Positions 24,901-36,471 of a stretch of 64,000 bases of DNA are shown piece by piece (position 1 is the stretch's first letter; each line of letters begins with the position of its first letter). This stretch comes from Flectonema sp. DT1601 (taxonomy: Eukaryota > Euglenozoa > Diplonemea > Diplonemida > Diplonemidae): contig OZ025847.1 in NCBI GenBank assembly GCA_964019425.1, positions 1 through 64,000 of the forward strand. The letters run 5' to 3'. The notes under the pieces were generated by a model. It did not search any database. It saw nothing but the letters and a program-made list of their open reading frames with translations, and was not told the origin of the DNA. The translations under genes and the position numbers were made by a program.

Positions 24901-27900
24901 ACCAATTAACTCACTGGTGTTGATTTCACTACTACGAAGCCACACTTTACAACTTTCGACACCAGTGTCTCCCAGTAGATCATAGAATGTCTGACTGGAT
25001 TCCCACCACCACTGCTTGCATTGGATTATTGCAGTTGTTTGAAGAAGGCTGTTACTCACACAAACTTCGATCGATGGAACTTCAATGTAAAAATGAGTCT
25101 TGTGAAATGTACCCTCCGGGTAACCATCGGTATCAAGAAGACCATGTTTTGTTGGTAAGTATTGTGATGCAGGATGCGTTGTTGGGTGCAGAGTGCTGGT
25201 CCCGCCATAATTGTTTGTTTGGTGTAGCGTTTCTGCGATCTTTAATTTTAAAGTACGAAGAAGCTTACGAGCTTCGTACAAAGATTTATGTTTTAATGTG
25301 CAGGATATCGTACAGTCTAATCTCTCAATGAAATTGTAAGTTCGGCTGGTTGTGCATTCGATACGTTCAGAGCTTCGAAAAAGTGTTTCTGTTTCATATT
25401 CTCCGTCTCTTACAGAAGTGAGGACACCAGTTTTCCAACATTGATTAGGTTCGTCTTTCACTCTAACTGTGTCACCTATTCGAAGACATTGATCGTCTCG
25501 TTCAGTTTCTCTCCATACTTTTGCTTTACTCAATTCAATACTTGTTGCTGGGTTTAGTTGTTGAGCCTCCCGATGTTTTCGTGTTGTCAATTGAACGTGA
25601 TATCCTCCGAATGAAGAAACAACGACTCCATACTTCCACGAGTATTCATGAGAGTCTCTCACCTTTACAGCATCACCAGGTTTTAAACTGATGTCTTTTT
25701 CAATGTAATTAAATACTTCTGACTCGGGTATTGATTCTAACGACTGATGAAGATCTGCTGCGTACATCAAGTTCTCACCTTGTGGGTGGATAATATCTGA
25801 CAGCACTGCAGGGATCCACTGCTCGTCGAATCCTCTCCGAACGAAGACAGCATCACCTGGTTGAATAGAAAGGTCAGGTATCACCTGATTATAAACAACG
25901 GATTTATTAGGAGAAACGGTTCCACTTTCTGGTGATTCTGAAGTATCGTCTGCAGTGATATCGTTAGAAATATTTGAATCGAGTAGGACAGTGTTTGGAG
26001 TGGTGTCTGCAGTCCCGACGATCCATTCTTCAAAGTTCCCACCAAGTTCAGTATCAGCAGTGGAGACTCTGATATAGTTACCAGGTTCTATGTGAAAATA
26101 TTGAATGTCTTGTCCTCTAATTCGAATCTCAGCGACGTTGTCTTTGGATGTCATGTGAGCTTTTGCCCATCTTCGAACTTGACTTCCGCTGACTCTGACT
26201 CTGATCATTATTTTATCTCCGGTATTTAACTTGTGGGATACTAATCCTTGTTTTGATAGAGTTCCTGGCGTAGCTCCGAGTCTTCCGTGAATCCATTGTT
26301 CAGTTGAGTTATTTCTGGCTTTAACACGCTTACCTTCTTTGAGAAGAATTCGTTGAATTTTTTGATAATTACTTAATCGATTCTCTTCAGTCAGAACCCT
26401 AAAACCTTTTCTGTATTTTCCATTATTCTCATCCGCCATGAGAACACCATACTCCCACGGCATGTCAGATGAGTTTCTGCACCTCACAGCAGGGAGAATC
26501 TTTTTATCTGTGTTTTTCGGTGTGACTTTATTAATAATTTCAGCCTTAAATAAACCTGTAGTTGGATTTATCCCTTTGTACTTAGCGATATGCCAGTCTT
26601 CGTGGGTGTTGTTGCGGACTTTTACATCTTCGTCAGTGATGAGTTTCTCATCAGGGTGGATTAAAGTGAAATTTGTTTGTGTTGAAGTTCCCTGTTGCTG
26701 AACAGTGTAACTGTTTGTATTTGACGATATAAACAACGCTCTAATCCAGCTTTGGTCTTCAGCATTTCGAACCAGAACGGCATCTCCACTTTTGTAGTTT
26801 GGAGGGGGCGTTTCGAGTTGACGCCAGATTTTCTGAACACCACCAACATCAACATGGTAACCTCCCACATCACTAATAACAGTTCCGGTCAGCCAAGAAT
26901 CTGTTGGCTTGTCTCTCACCAGAACCTTTGATTGCAGTGCAATTTTCGAATGTCTTTTTACAAATTTAAAAGTCTCAATACCAACATCACTCTCACCAGG
27001 TAGAAGTGTTCTATCTTTGTACCAAGTCTCTATTGGAGTGTCGTGGAGTTCAAGGTACTCATCGACCTGTAATTTCGCAAATTTAAACATCCTTTTACGA
27101 TTCGGAGACCCAGAAACGTTTGACTGGCCATGACCATCTGTTGCTGCAGGTAGCAGTGTGACGTTGTAGTTGTTGGAACCTTCTGCATCCGGCAATCCAA
27201 CAACTGTCCCCCTCTGCCAAGGCTCATCCAGATGATTTCGAACCGTAACGATTTCTCCAAGTCGTAGTTTATGAAATTTCTCAGTTATGTTCCATTTCTT
27301 TTTAACTAACGTCTCCTCAGACTTAACAAGCGAAGGAGGAATAGTAGTTTGTGAATCCATTGTTGTTACGATGTGTCTATTGTTATCATGTAATTCAGTT
27401 ATTGTACCGCGGAGCCAGTCTTCCTTTTCGTTGTTGCGAACTAGAACTTCATCACCCACTTTGAGGACAGTTGATAAGCCAGTGCTACCACCTCTCATAG
27501 TCCAAGTGATAGCATAGAATGATTGATGAAGTGGTGTTAGATATTTGTGAAGTTCTAAAGACATTCGATGAGCGTTTTGGGGATCAGCAGGTGTGATGGG
27601 AGTTGCTAGGATTCCCAGGATCGCACTGACACCAGCTGATGAAATGTTTTTCAACAAAAGAGACTTCCTCAGCTCACGAGCTTCTGCTGCAGTCACCAAC
27701 ACCGCAGGAGCGTCTTGGAAGTTGTCGTAAGGCATCGGAGACGCATATGACTGCAACAAATACAAAACATTACTCAAATATGGAACATCATCTAACACGG
27801 GAAGATCCATTTGACGAGGTTCATCACTAATTGATAAACCTTCACGAAGTACAATGATAGCTGAAGGATCGAATGCATGGTCAGCATTTGAATTACAACA

Positions 27901-30900
27901 AGGCCACACTGAGCTGGTTATGTTCTCTCTAAACAGTTTCATTACCCACCTCTCTGACATTGAATACTCTTCAGATGTTATGACTACTCTACTTGGGTAC
28001 CACTTTATTCTATTGTCAGTTACTCCGTGTTGGATAACTCGAGGTAGAGTACTTTCCCAACCTTTGAATTCTAATACTCTGGCGTTGGTACTCCTTCTGT
28101 CTTCATTGATACCTCGTAGCATTGGATTCGATACAATTTCTATTAATTCTTTTTGAAAATATCCGAGTAGGACTCCACTCTTTGGACTGATGTTAACAAT
28201 CGGAGGAACGTCATCACCTCCATGAGAATACAACCCGCAGTGAAATGAGAACCACGGAACTGTTGGCAGCTGATGATTAGTCGAAATCAATATCCTCGTG
28301 TGAAGGTCTGCTTTTGATAGAATTGGAGAGACCCTACCCAAAGCAATATCACCAATCGATTGAAGAATTGAAAAAGAAGAAGGATCATGACCACTAATAA
28401 GATCTGAAACTTCTAAAGGATATCCGAATGTTGTCTGTCTTTGAAAACTAAACTCTGCATTCGAAACAAACAACTCGATTGGTATGACGTGACCAAGAGT
28501 TTTATCATTCTGTTTTAAAGAAGAAACTGGAGAATCAATTCCAGCCCCAGGTATGCAAACTTCAGAGGCCTCAAATATCGCTGTCCACTTTTGTGATTCA
28601 GTACTAGTCCTTCGAAGGGGGATTTCAGAATGCAAATTAGAAATTTTAATTCCGATCGAAGCTGGCGGAGAGGAGACGTGCGATCTAACTTTCGCTAATA
28701 CTTTTCCGTAAATATTCCTACCTCTTCCGTCGAATCCAGTTCCCCAAATCCCATCTTCATAATTAACATATCTGAGACTCTGTTGTTCAGTTGCCAAGAG
28801 AATAAGACGTCTGTGTGCTTGAGCTTTAGTTGATAAAGCAGTTAAAATAATATCATAGAGAAGTGTTTCATCAACAGTCTTACCAAGCCAATCATCTCTA
28901 ACAGAACACTGTGAATAACAGTCGTGTATTGTTTGACGTTCTTCTCCTCCAAAATTAAACCCCGATGGATAATATGGTGATAATTCAACCCAACTAGATT
29001 GAGTAATGCAGGCAACCTCATTGTGGGGTGTTGCTTCAAAAACTGTAGATCCAGCAGAGAAGAAGATTTTCGTGTCTCTTCCGAGAGAAATTGCTCTCGG
29101 AGGAGTATCTCCAGACCAAATAGTCTGACCTTTACCTTCTTGAAGGTTTGATAGAAAGCATTGAATTCTTTTATTTCCCGAGTCTGCAACAAAAATAGAT
29201 CCATCAGTCTGTACAGCAACACCCTTCGGAGAGCTTAGCAAGTGTGAGCGGTAACCAGTAATGTTTGTTTGACCAGCTACGACAACACCTCTTACACTTC
29301 CTAACAAGAATCTAATAATTCGATGATTGTTTGTATCTGCTACGAATAAACATGAGTCACAAACATCACGTGATATAAAGATACCAGTTGGGTTATCCAA
29401 TAATGATAACGTAGAACCTGCCAGCCCTGATGGATCTCCTGCGACAGTTGTTGCTTCACTGCTTCCTATTTCCCACCGTTGGATTCTGTTATTACCAGTG
29501 TCACATATGTATAAACAGTTATCAGGTCCAATCATAACTTGTCGTGGGAATGATAATTTATCAGGAGAATCACCAGAACCGTTACCACCAGCTACTGTTG
29601 TTGTGGTTAGAGAATAACTCCCATCTGTAGTCCCGTCAGAGTCGTAATTCTTAAGACTGTGGATTCTTTGAATTCTGTGATTATCAGAGTCTGCAATAAA
29701 TATATCATTTCCAAATATATGAACTCCGAGAGGGTTACGAAGTTGATTTTGTTCACTCCCAACACCCTGACCACCTGCAACAAGACTACCAGAAGAGGTT
29801 CCAGGTATCCATTTCATAATTCTGTGATTTGAGGTGTCAGCGATGTATATATTTCCGTTATCACTACAACACATTCCGTTAGGATCAGATAGTAGGTGAG
29901 TCCCTGCTACTTGTATTGTCTCAGGAACATTGTGCACAATATTAGATAGCTCACAAATGTTCTTTAAAACAGCTAACGTGTGAGGTAAGTTCTCAAGTGG
30001 TATAGCAATCCTTCCCATTGGAATGGTTACAAGTCTGGTTGAGTTGAGTTTCATTTTTGAGGGAATCTTTCCAAGAAATTCAACTTTCGGATTACCAGAA
30101 ACATCCACACGAGCGATAAGAACTTCAGAAGACTTATTAATTCCTGTTCGGAGATGAATTATTGAAATTCCATTTATAGTAATTTCTAATTTTGATGTTT
30201 TATGACAATATCGAATAGTTATATTATCTCCTGTTCGGTTTTTAAATTCCACTGAATCGGGAACTGATAATAATTTATGAGATAATTCATTCAAGGAGAC
30301 TCTCACTGGAGGAGAATGTGATTCACAGACAACTTGCGTAGCACTCCCACTGACTGAAGTTTCTAAGAATGATGCTCTGCTTTGATGTAATGAATTGCTT
30401 GGTGACAACAGAGGTGATGACATCACGCTACTAATTTCTTTAAACTCATGATCTTCAGGATCCTGATGGGTGATTGATAAATCACTTTTTTGAGTTTGAA
30501 AGCGATCACTAGAAGTTGATAAAACATCTTGTTCATTTCTTGCAGTCTGAAGTCCAATCAGAGATTGCTCATCCATTATAATGTCGTCACAGCATACGGA
30601 CATCTCATAACCAGCTGTTGGTTGTGTTTGATTCCAGTATGACTTTACTTGTAAGAATTGTATTGTCATTCTAGTTTCCCATTCATTCTCTTCAGCGTCA
30701 AAGAACATCCATCCTCCCTTATAAAGTGTCGGGTGTACTCCTCCATGAAATGAACAACTTAACATATAAACGACATTCTCATCAACGTCACTGGAGGTCA
30801 CTGCCCAGTTACCAGATGTGGTTGTACAGATCATTGTTTTTTTCAATTGATGCTTCCAGGTACGATGACCATTAATCTGTAACTCAGTTGGTGTGTAGAC

Positions 30901-33087
30901 TCCTTCTAGTGGAACGCTGCTTATGATTTCATTCGGTACTCCAGTTATAATGATATCAATATTGTCTAAAGGAAGGTATGCAGCAGTGAAAGGTTCACAC
31001 ATAGAACCTGCGATGCATTTAGTCTTCCACGGTTTTACAATATCTTTTGGAGGTCTTACGGGTAAGATTTGTTGCATAAACCAAATTATATCCTCGTTGT
31101 CAATCGTACAGCGAGCGTCATCAACTTCAATCGCAACTTGTTGAACTGTTCGAGGTGCCATGTCATTTATTGTTAGTTTCTTTTGACGGGTTTCTCTGTT
31201 GTATTTAATAACACAATTCTTTCTAACGTGAATTACTTTTGTTGTTCCAGAAGCCCGTCTTCTCGGAACACTAAATTCAAAACCCGTGACGTGAAGTTTA
31301 ATTCCACCACTCGATTCGGGTAAGTTATGTTTTATACTTTTACCTGAACAGAGTTGTTTTAGTTTTCCGAGAACTGTGGGACGAACATCCCAAGGGAGGT
31401 CTATAACACGTGATCCAAGTATGATTCTTCCATCATCATTTATTGTGATCATGTTTGTTGATGGTGATTCTACTTTTCCATTTACCCAACAACTCACGGA
31501 GTTAGGTTCGATGGTTATCCTTACTGTGTTACCATTCACGTCAGGGATTGTGACGTCTATCAATCCACTCTTTACATAGGGAGTTCCACTACAGTAATGA
31601 CTTGATATCGCACAGGTTGCTATCTTTGCGAACATTAGCTGATCGATGTTAATGTGAATGTCAGTCGTCTTTAATTTTATTGAAAATATTCGACCAACGA
31701 TCCGACCAGTCTTTTTAGTAGTCTGAAGCGTTGGTAGGATTGGAATTGAGAATAAAGAGGGAATCAAATTATTTCCGCCTTCAGCTAAGACAGAATCCCA
31801 TGTTTCGTATAAAGTTGGAATGGGTAAATGATATTCATATTCGGCTAACAAACGAGTTTCTACCTTTGATAACCTCCATCTTTTGTAGTGTTTTAGTTTT
31901 AGTTGATAGTATTCGTTTAGAACCTTTTGTTTTGCTTCTAATAATTTGTAAGATTCATGACCCCAATTTGAAAACCTCGATCCTATCCTTTGCGAAGCTC
32001 CAATAGTACATCGGGTAGCGTAGTTCCACATTAGAATATACCACCTCTTCTTCTCCGTGTCGAGCGATCCTCTCGTTGGTTTTAAATACTTAATAAGCCT
32101 GTTATGCTTGCTAGATATCGCACAGTATCTCCACATTCTTCGAATATACGTCTTTTTAGCATCAATGAGCTGTACCTTAGAGGGTCTACCACAGTGAACT
32201 GTACTGCGAAGACGAAGGACAGACCTCCTAATAGATGTTGTCAAACAGACATCTTTTTGACATACTTCGCAAACACCACATTGTCGTGATGGAGCATTGC
32301 ACTTTGGAGGGATTAAGTGTCTGCTGCTGATGTTTGACATTAGATGGCCTAACTGAAGGTCTAAATCCAACTCAAACGGATTAATTTTAATATTTAAAAT
32401 AGCATCAATGTGAGACAATGAAAGAGCGTGTTGATCTTCTCCAGTGATGTCCAGGTTTATATTTTTAATAATGCAGCGTTTTCTAAAAAATAAATCGCTG
32501 CTGTGAATTGGGGTGTCAGCAGAGATTGAGTCCACTGTGGATAAGTGAAAGGACGAAATAGATAAAAGAAGCGGCGGAGCTGTTTCGGTTATGTGATGGG
32601 AAAACAGTAAAGTGATGCCTGAAATGTCAATAAAAACGTTACGCATGATCTTATCTCTAATGCCTAGCCTTCCAGAAAAGGTTTCGTTCAGTTTTTGCTT
32701 CAGTTTGAACGCATCAGCACAGCTGTCAATAGATTTATCTCTCATTTGCTTAGCTCGTTCAGCAGTCTCTGGAAAGGACTTTCCAGTCTCACGGGGTTTT
32801 ACCTTTATCGAAAGTCCATCTATTTTAACGCTCCATGCAGTTGTTAGGATGTTTGTTATGGGTATTTTTATATCTATTTTTGAAATCGCAACCTCTTGAA
32901 CCAATATCGGTAAGCTTATTTTATCCAATGCAAGCTGCTTTAACTTAATATCTCTGAGGGAAACTTCTCCGTTAAATAACGAACTGTTAAAAGATTCCAA
33001 ATCAATTCCTTCGACAAATTTAGAGGCTAGTCTGGTAGCTATGGCGACTAATATTTTCCTCGTTATAAAATTGTAAACGCCCGCCAT
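15926..33087 (-). CDS. VPS13: Giant VPS13-family bridge-like lipid transfer protein (4 exons)
   Basis: VPS13 proteins form a long hydrophobic groove that moves lipids between organelles at contact sites. Exons: 33087-19063, 18989-18898, 18831-18577 and 18506-15926, joined in frame to 5650 residues, longer than the usual 3000-4300. Order: chorein N-terminus (residues 1-110, FNGEVSLRDIKLKQ); groove segments; an NHL beta-propeller (~1060-1320); groove segments; twelve SH3-like repeats (~1870-2570); more groove; a beta-rich adaptor-binding region (~3900-4790, including IVRNQTNSVVQIYQ across exon 3); a C2 domain (~4855-4965); and a VPS13 C-terminal region with RIRPPRGF, a hydrophobic helix after GRGIGRG, and a PH-like end. 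Without the introns it would read as two separate genes. A pyrimidine tract and AG at 33127-33128 precede the ATG. Family assignment is firm; the roles of the inserts are unknown. Confidence 0.93.
18507..18576 (-). other. VPS13 intron 3 (70 nt)
   Basis: It starts GTATGT, holds a T15 tract and ends AACAG. It interrupts a codon after its second base, and splicing gives AHSTANYWLDELDE. The same donor hexamer in all three introns supports the calls. Confidence 0.82.
18832..18897 (-). other. VPS13 intron 2 (66 nt)
   Basis: It starts GTATGT and ends AACAG. It interrupts a codon after its second base and joins a 92-nt exon to a 255-nt exon. The joined protein reads FLRLDTAPSLIVRNQT, which fits the VPS13 adaptor-binding region. 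Confidence 0.8.
18990..19062 (-). other. VPS13 intron 1 (73 nt)
   Basis: It starts GTATGT (19062) and ends CAG (18990). Splicing joins YGRVR to LYNSMGQLEQ with no loss of frame, and the long exon otherwise stops 5 codons into the intron. Confidence 0.8.
25395..27465 (-). repeat. Twelve SH3-like (Agenet/Tudor-like) repeats encoded inside VPS13
   Basis: The protein repeats a ~55-65-residue unit of the form G-D-x-V-x-V-R-(N/D)-x-x-x-x-x-W-x-x-G-x-V. Examples are GDEVLVRNNEKEDWLRGTI, GDAVLVRNAEDQSWIRALF, GDAVKVRDSHEYSWKYGVV and GDTVRVKDEPNQCWKTGVL. I count twelve, the middle ones more degenerate. The pattern suggests small beta barrels of the SH3 superfold. I cannot name an exact Pfam family. 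Confidence 0.75.
29085..29925 (-). repeat. NHL-repeat beta-propeller encoded inside VPS13
   Basis: At protein level, five clear NHL motifs occur in series (for example NIYIADTSNHRIMKW, DIFIADSDNHRIQRI, CLYICDTGNNRIQRW, SIFVADSGNKRIQCF), each preceded by an xxPxGxxx turn, and a weaker sixth follows. Six blades make a complete NHL propeller, a protein- or RNA-binding module. The flanking sequence on both sides is VPS13 groove-like. Confidence 0.85.
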
Positions 33088-33435
33088 TGCTTACTATCAT
33101 TGTCTCTTGTTAGAGAGTCCGGGTACCTGAATAAATATAATGAATGTGATGAAATAATTTTTTTTAATTTTTTTTTTTTTTTTTTTTTCCTTCTTTTTCT
33201 AAAATTGAAAAAAAACATACAAGCAAGACCGCTCTCATGTTAATGTAGGCGTTACAAAGTCTCAAATAAATAAATAAATAAAAAAAGAAAAAAGTGACAT
33301 TCTGAAAAGAATTGTCTGCAAACAGGTACTCCTCCTCGTATAACAGGAATATACGTCAGGGATTGACACTATTTACTAAGGATCCAAATAAATGGTAAAG
33401 ATATCTATAGTAGTTTCTGTTGTGTACGCCTCTCA
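33088..33435. other. Intergenic: VPS13 5' leader and cyclase 3' region
   Basis: Contains a T-rich homopolymer stretch (33160-33190) and AATAAATAAATA. I see no gene here. Confidence 0.5.
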
Positions 33436-36400
33436 TCAGAGATCAGGTATTGCTGCCTCTCTTCGAGTGCCGCAGTGTGAACAAAAACGAGCACTCACCT
33501 CAATAAAATAATAAGAACAAATTTTACAATTGGGTTTACCCCAGTTAGGGGCTTCGTCATTTTCGTTGAATTTTTCACCAGTGTTGTGCTGAATGTTTTT
33601 ACGAACGTATTTCGTAGTGTCGTCAGAACCTGCACATGACAGTGGGCTACCTGCCGTGATTGCTCTCTCCGAACGAATGTGAAGAAACTCCTCAGAACGA
33701 TCAGCAAGACAAGAGGGAAGAACTTCATAAAGAGTTTTTTCTTCTCGGATTCCTTTTAATCGAATGTGTCCGAGTGAAGTAGCAACAACATCACAAATCT
33801 GACGACGTGTTGAACTGGGAGATGGATCCAAACACAACTCTTTATAAGTATTCGGTGATATGACTATTTGACCACCAAGACCATGACCAGATACTCTTGC
33901 TGCTAAGTTGACTGGTGGCCCGAAGTAGTCCATTCTTCCTGTTGCTGGATCCATACGACACAAAGGACTGCAGCTGTGAATTCCCATTCTGACTTTTAAA
34001 CCTCTCCATCTAAAATATCTGTGAGACTCTTCTATTAATAATGGTAGCTTACCTCCAATGCCAGCAACAGAATCAACCAGGTCGGAATCTTCTTCTTCGA
34101 AACCTTCAATTTGATCGGCTTCGATATCATTCATCACAGCTGGAAACATTTTTAAAATCGGCATCGGCCAATCAGCTAACATTAATATAATCTGACTAGC
34201 GAGACACCAGTTGAGTGCGTCAACAGTGTGAGCAAAGGCAAGCATAAACGCATCTCCCTCCGTCTTAACTTCAAATCCACAAAATCGTAACAACAACTGA
34301 CGCAGTAATGTGTTGTGAAGCTCAAGAGCTTCTTGCATTGCGAGAGGTTCATTTTCCCAGATTTCTGTCGAAGATTGAACATCAGTAAATACCAGAGAGA
34401 GATACCCACATGGTGCCTTCACTTCTAATATTTGAGGGTCGATGTGGAAATGTTGTATCGGTGCGAATGTCATATTTATTCTTCTCGGACCAACAAGATT
34501 CTCAATCTCCTTCCAAACGTAGACTGAGCCGTAGCAAAATTCATCATTTCTACGAAGAACCCATTCGCCATCATCAGAAGTAACGACTTTGATGTAATTT
34601 GTGTTGAATTCACCTCCGTCTTTATCATGTGGTGCCTTGCAAATATGAGTAGCGATATCTGTTATGAGGTCGACCATACAAATATCATACCACGTGTACC
34701 CTCCTCGGAGTATTATCAAATTATCACTTCCTTTACTGAGAGCACAGCTGTACCTCCCTCCTGAGTCAGAATTCAGAATGTGAAAAACTAACTTAGTTGT
34801 GTAGTGACATCCTTTTGCTTCCCCAAGTTCAATTTCAGTCAGTTTTTGTTTTGTTAAATTAAGACGATGAACCTCAATTGATGTGTTCGTTGTGATCGCC
34901 ACCAGAGGAACTTCTTGATCAGTTTCAGGGTCCCTCGTGGTTTTAGCGGAGATACCAATTGGTACCCCACTTGGTGGGGATAGAGTTATTGGGTAAAAAG
35001 CATTCCCCAAAGCGGGTGAGAAAACCGTAACCCGATCAATCCCTGTTGTGTTTGATAAACAAACATAGTTACCGTTACCAACGTGTTCTAAGGAAACAGG
35101 TTTCCCACTAATACACTTCTTACTGGTGTGACAGTAGCGGAGAACCCAGTCATGATCTCCAAGCATAGAAGCGCAATCCATAAATGTTCTGCGTTGAAGC
35201 ATTGTTGAAACTCTGAAATCAAATCTATCAGTCTCTGAACTGTAGTCCTGTAACACAGCTACTGATGATCCCCAAAGCTGTGGAGATATCGCACAACAGG
35301 GTTCTGAATTATCGCTTTCAAGACTCGCTAAGCGGGGATTTGCTTTCACTAATATATTTACAACTGGAGGTCCTTGGTCTCCTTTTTTTGAATTCTTCCT
35401 CGGAACCTCAGCTGCCGTATGCTGTTTGAAAGACATCGGAGCAAGTTTCGCAGATCCAGGTCGTTTTGCTCTCATTGAAGATTGTTTGATAATTGGTTTG
35501 GAGCCGAGAATCTCTGATATAATTAAATCATCATCACAGGCAGTTAGGGGTGATCTAAAAGAGTGTATTAAAGTACACTTTCTTTTCTTTATTTCTTTTG
35601 GTGGAGCAGACAACACCACTAAACAACCATCAGATCCAAAGAGGACTTCCGAAGTAGCACACGACGTGACTGTACTGTTGGGTATAGCTGTGCGGAACCT
35701 AAGACACGTAACATTTTCATAAACAGCAACGATATTGCCGCTATCAGAATCTATTAGGTGGAGTCCTTCCTTTGTAGTTGCTATTATGTATGGGCATCCC
35801 GAAGGACTTTTAAATACTTTTGAAAATGCCTGAAATATGCCTCTCTCCTTAACAGTTCTATGACAACCCAAATATAAAGGCAACCTGCCTTCTGAATTTA
35901 TTTGATAAGCTTTTATTGCATCACAGATAGTATTTAATGTTCCTTTAGTGATGTAAGATTTTGTAGTGATTCCCGTGTATGGAGTTAGTCTTTGTTTGTT
36001 TGGGATGTAGATATTGGCGCCCTTCTTTAAGAATGTGGATATTATTTCTGCCTGTGTCCACTTCGCATCAATAAGTAGAGTAGCAAAGTGGAATGCTGTC
36101 CAACCCAAATCGTTTGATAAATTTAAAGAATTCGGTCGTTTTGCTGCAAATTTTTTAACAGCCTGGACGTTAACTGGAATCTGACAGAGCTCATCTGTGA
36201 TCGCCGTGTTTCCAAATTTTCCTCCTTTCAATAACACAGAGTCACTTATTGATAATTGTCTTGGTCTGCTCCATACTACTGATTGTCTTTTATTTCCAGT
36301 TGACTCGTCCAAGTCAAGTGTTTCTCTTCTTAAGCTAAGCTTGACTTTAAACCCACGTGGTGGACTGCCTTCACAGCTAATATCGTCATTCCAATTTGTG

Positions 36401-36471
36401 ATTGGGCTCGCAAAGGTACTTTCCTCATCGACTGTAAAAGTTGCTCGTCGTATTGATAAACGTGGAGGCAT
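33436..36471 (-). CDS. Soluble class III adenylate cyclase with ankyrin-like, propeller-like and zinc-ribbon regions
   Basis: It makes cAMP from ATP. The 1011-residue protein has an ankyrin-like segment (~95-170, LGWTAFHFATLL), a long beta-rich region resembling WD/propeller repeats (~200-670), a class III cyclase domain (~680-905) and a C-terminal CxxC...CxxC zinc ribbon (~975-1005). Catalytic features are present: metal-binding aspartates in FTDVQSSTEIWE and TEGDAFML, the ATP-selecting lysine in EVKTEGD and aspartate in MDYFGPPVN, and transition-state N and R in NLAARVS. The FTDVQSST signature is that of the trypanosomatid receptor cyclases, but no signal peptide or membrane segment is visible, so this one should be cytosolic or flagellar-matrix. 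An acidic insert lies within the cyclase domain (around residues 780-800). A splice acceptor AG is at 36493-36494. Confidence 0.88.
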   Translation of the reverse strand: MPPRLSIRRATFTVDEESTFASPITNWNDDISCEGSPPRGFKVKLSLRRETLDLDESTGNKRQSVVWSRPRQLSISDSVLLKGGKFGNTAITDELCQIPVNVQAVKKFAAKRPNSLNLSNDLGWTAFHFATLLIDAKWTQAEIISTFLKKGANIYIPNKQRLTPYTGITTKSYITKGTLNTICDAIKAYQINSEGRLPLYLGCHRTVKERGIFQAFSKVFKSPSGCPYIIATTKEGLHLIDSDSGNIVAVYENVTCLRFRTAIPNSTVTSCATSEVLFGSDGCLVVLSAPPKEIKKRKCTLIHSFRSPLTACDDDLIISEILGSKPIIKQSSMRAKRPGSAKLAPMSFKQHTAAEVPRKNSKKGDQGPPVVNILVKANPRLASLESDNSEPCCAISPQLWGSSVAVLQDYSSETDRFDFRVSTMLQRRTFMDCASMLGDHDWVLRYCHTSKKCISGKPVSLEHVGNGNYVCLSNTTGIDRVTVFSPALGNAFYPITLSPPSGVPIGISAKTTRDPETDQEVPLVAITTNTSIEVHRLNLTKQKLTEIELGEAKGCHYTTKLVFHILNSDSGGRYSCALSKGSDNLIILRGGYTWYDICMVDLITDIATHICKAPHDKDGGEFNTNYIKVVTSDDGEWVLRRNDEFCYGSVYVWKEIENLVGPRRINMTFAPIQHFHIDPQILEVKAPCGYLSLVFTDVQSSTEIWENEPLAMQEALELHNTLLRQLLLRFCGFEVKTEGDAFMLAFAHTVDALNWCLASQIILMLADWPMPILKMFPAVMNDIEADQIEGFEEEDSDLVDSVAGIGGKLPLLIEESHRYFRWRGLKVRMGIHSCSPLCRMDPATGRMDYFGPPVNLAARVSGHGLGGQIVISPNTYKELCLDPSPSSTRRQICDVVATSLGHIRLKGIREEKTLYEVLPSCLADRSEEFLHIRSERAITAGSPLSCAGSDDTTKYVRKNIQHNTGEKFNENDEAPNWGKPNCKICSYYFIEVSARFCSHCGTRREAAIPDL

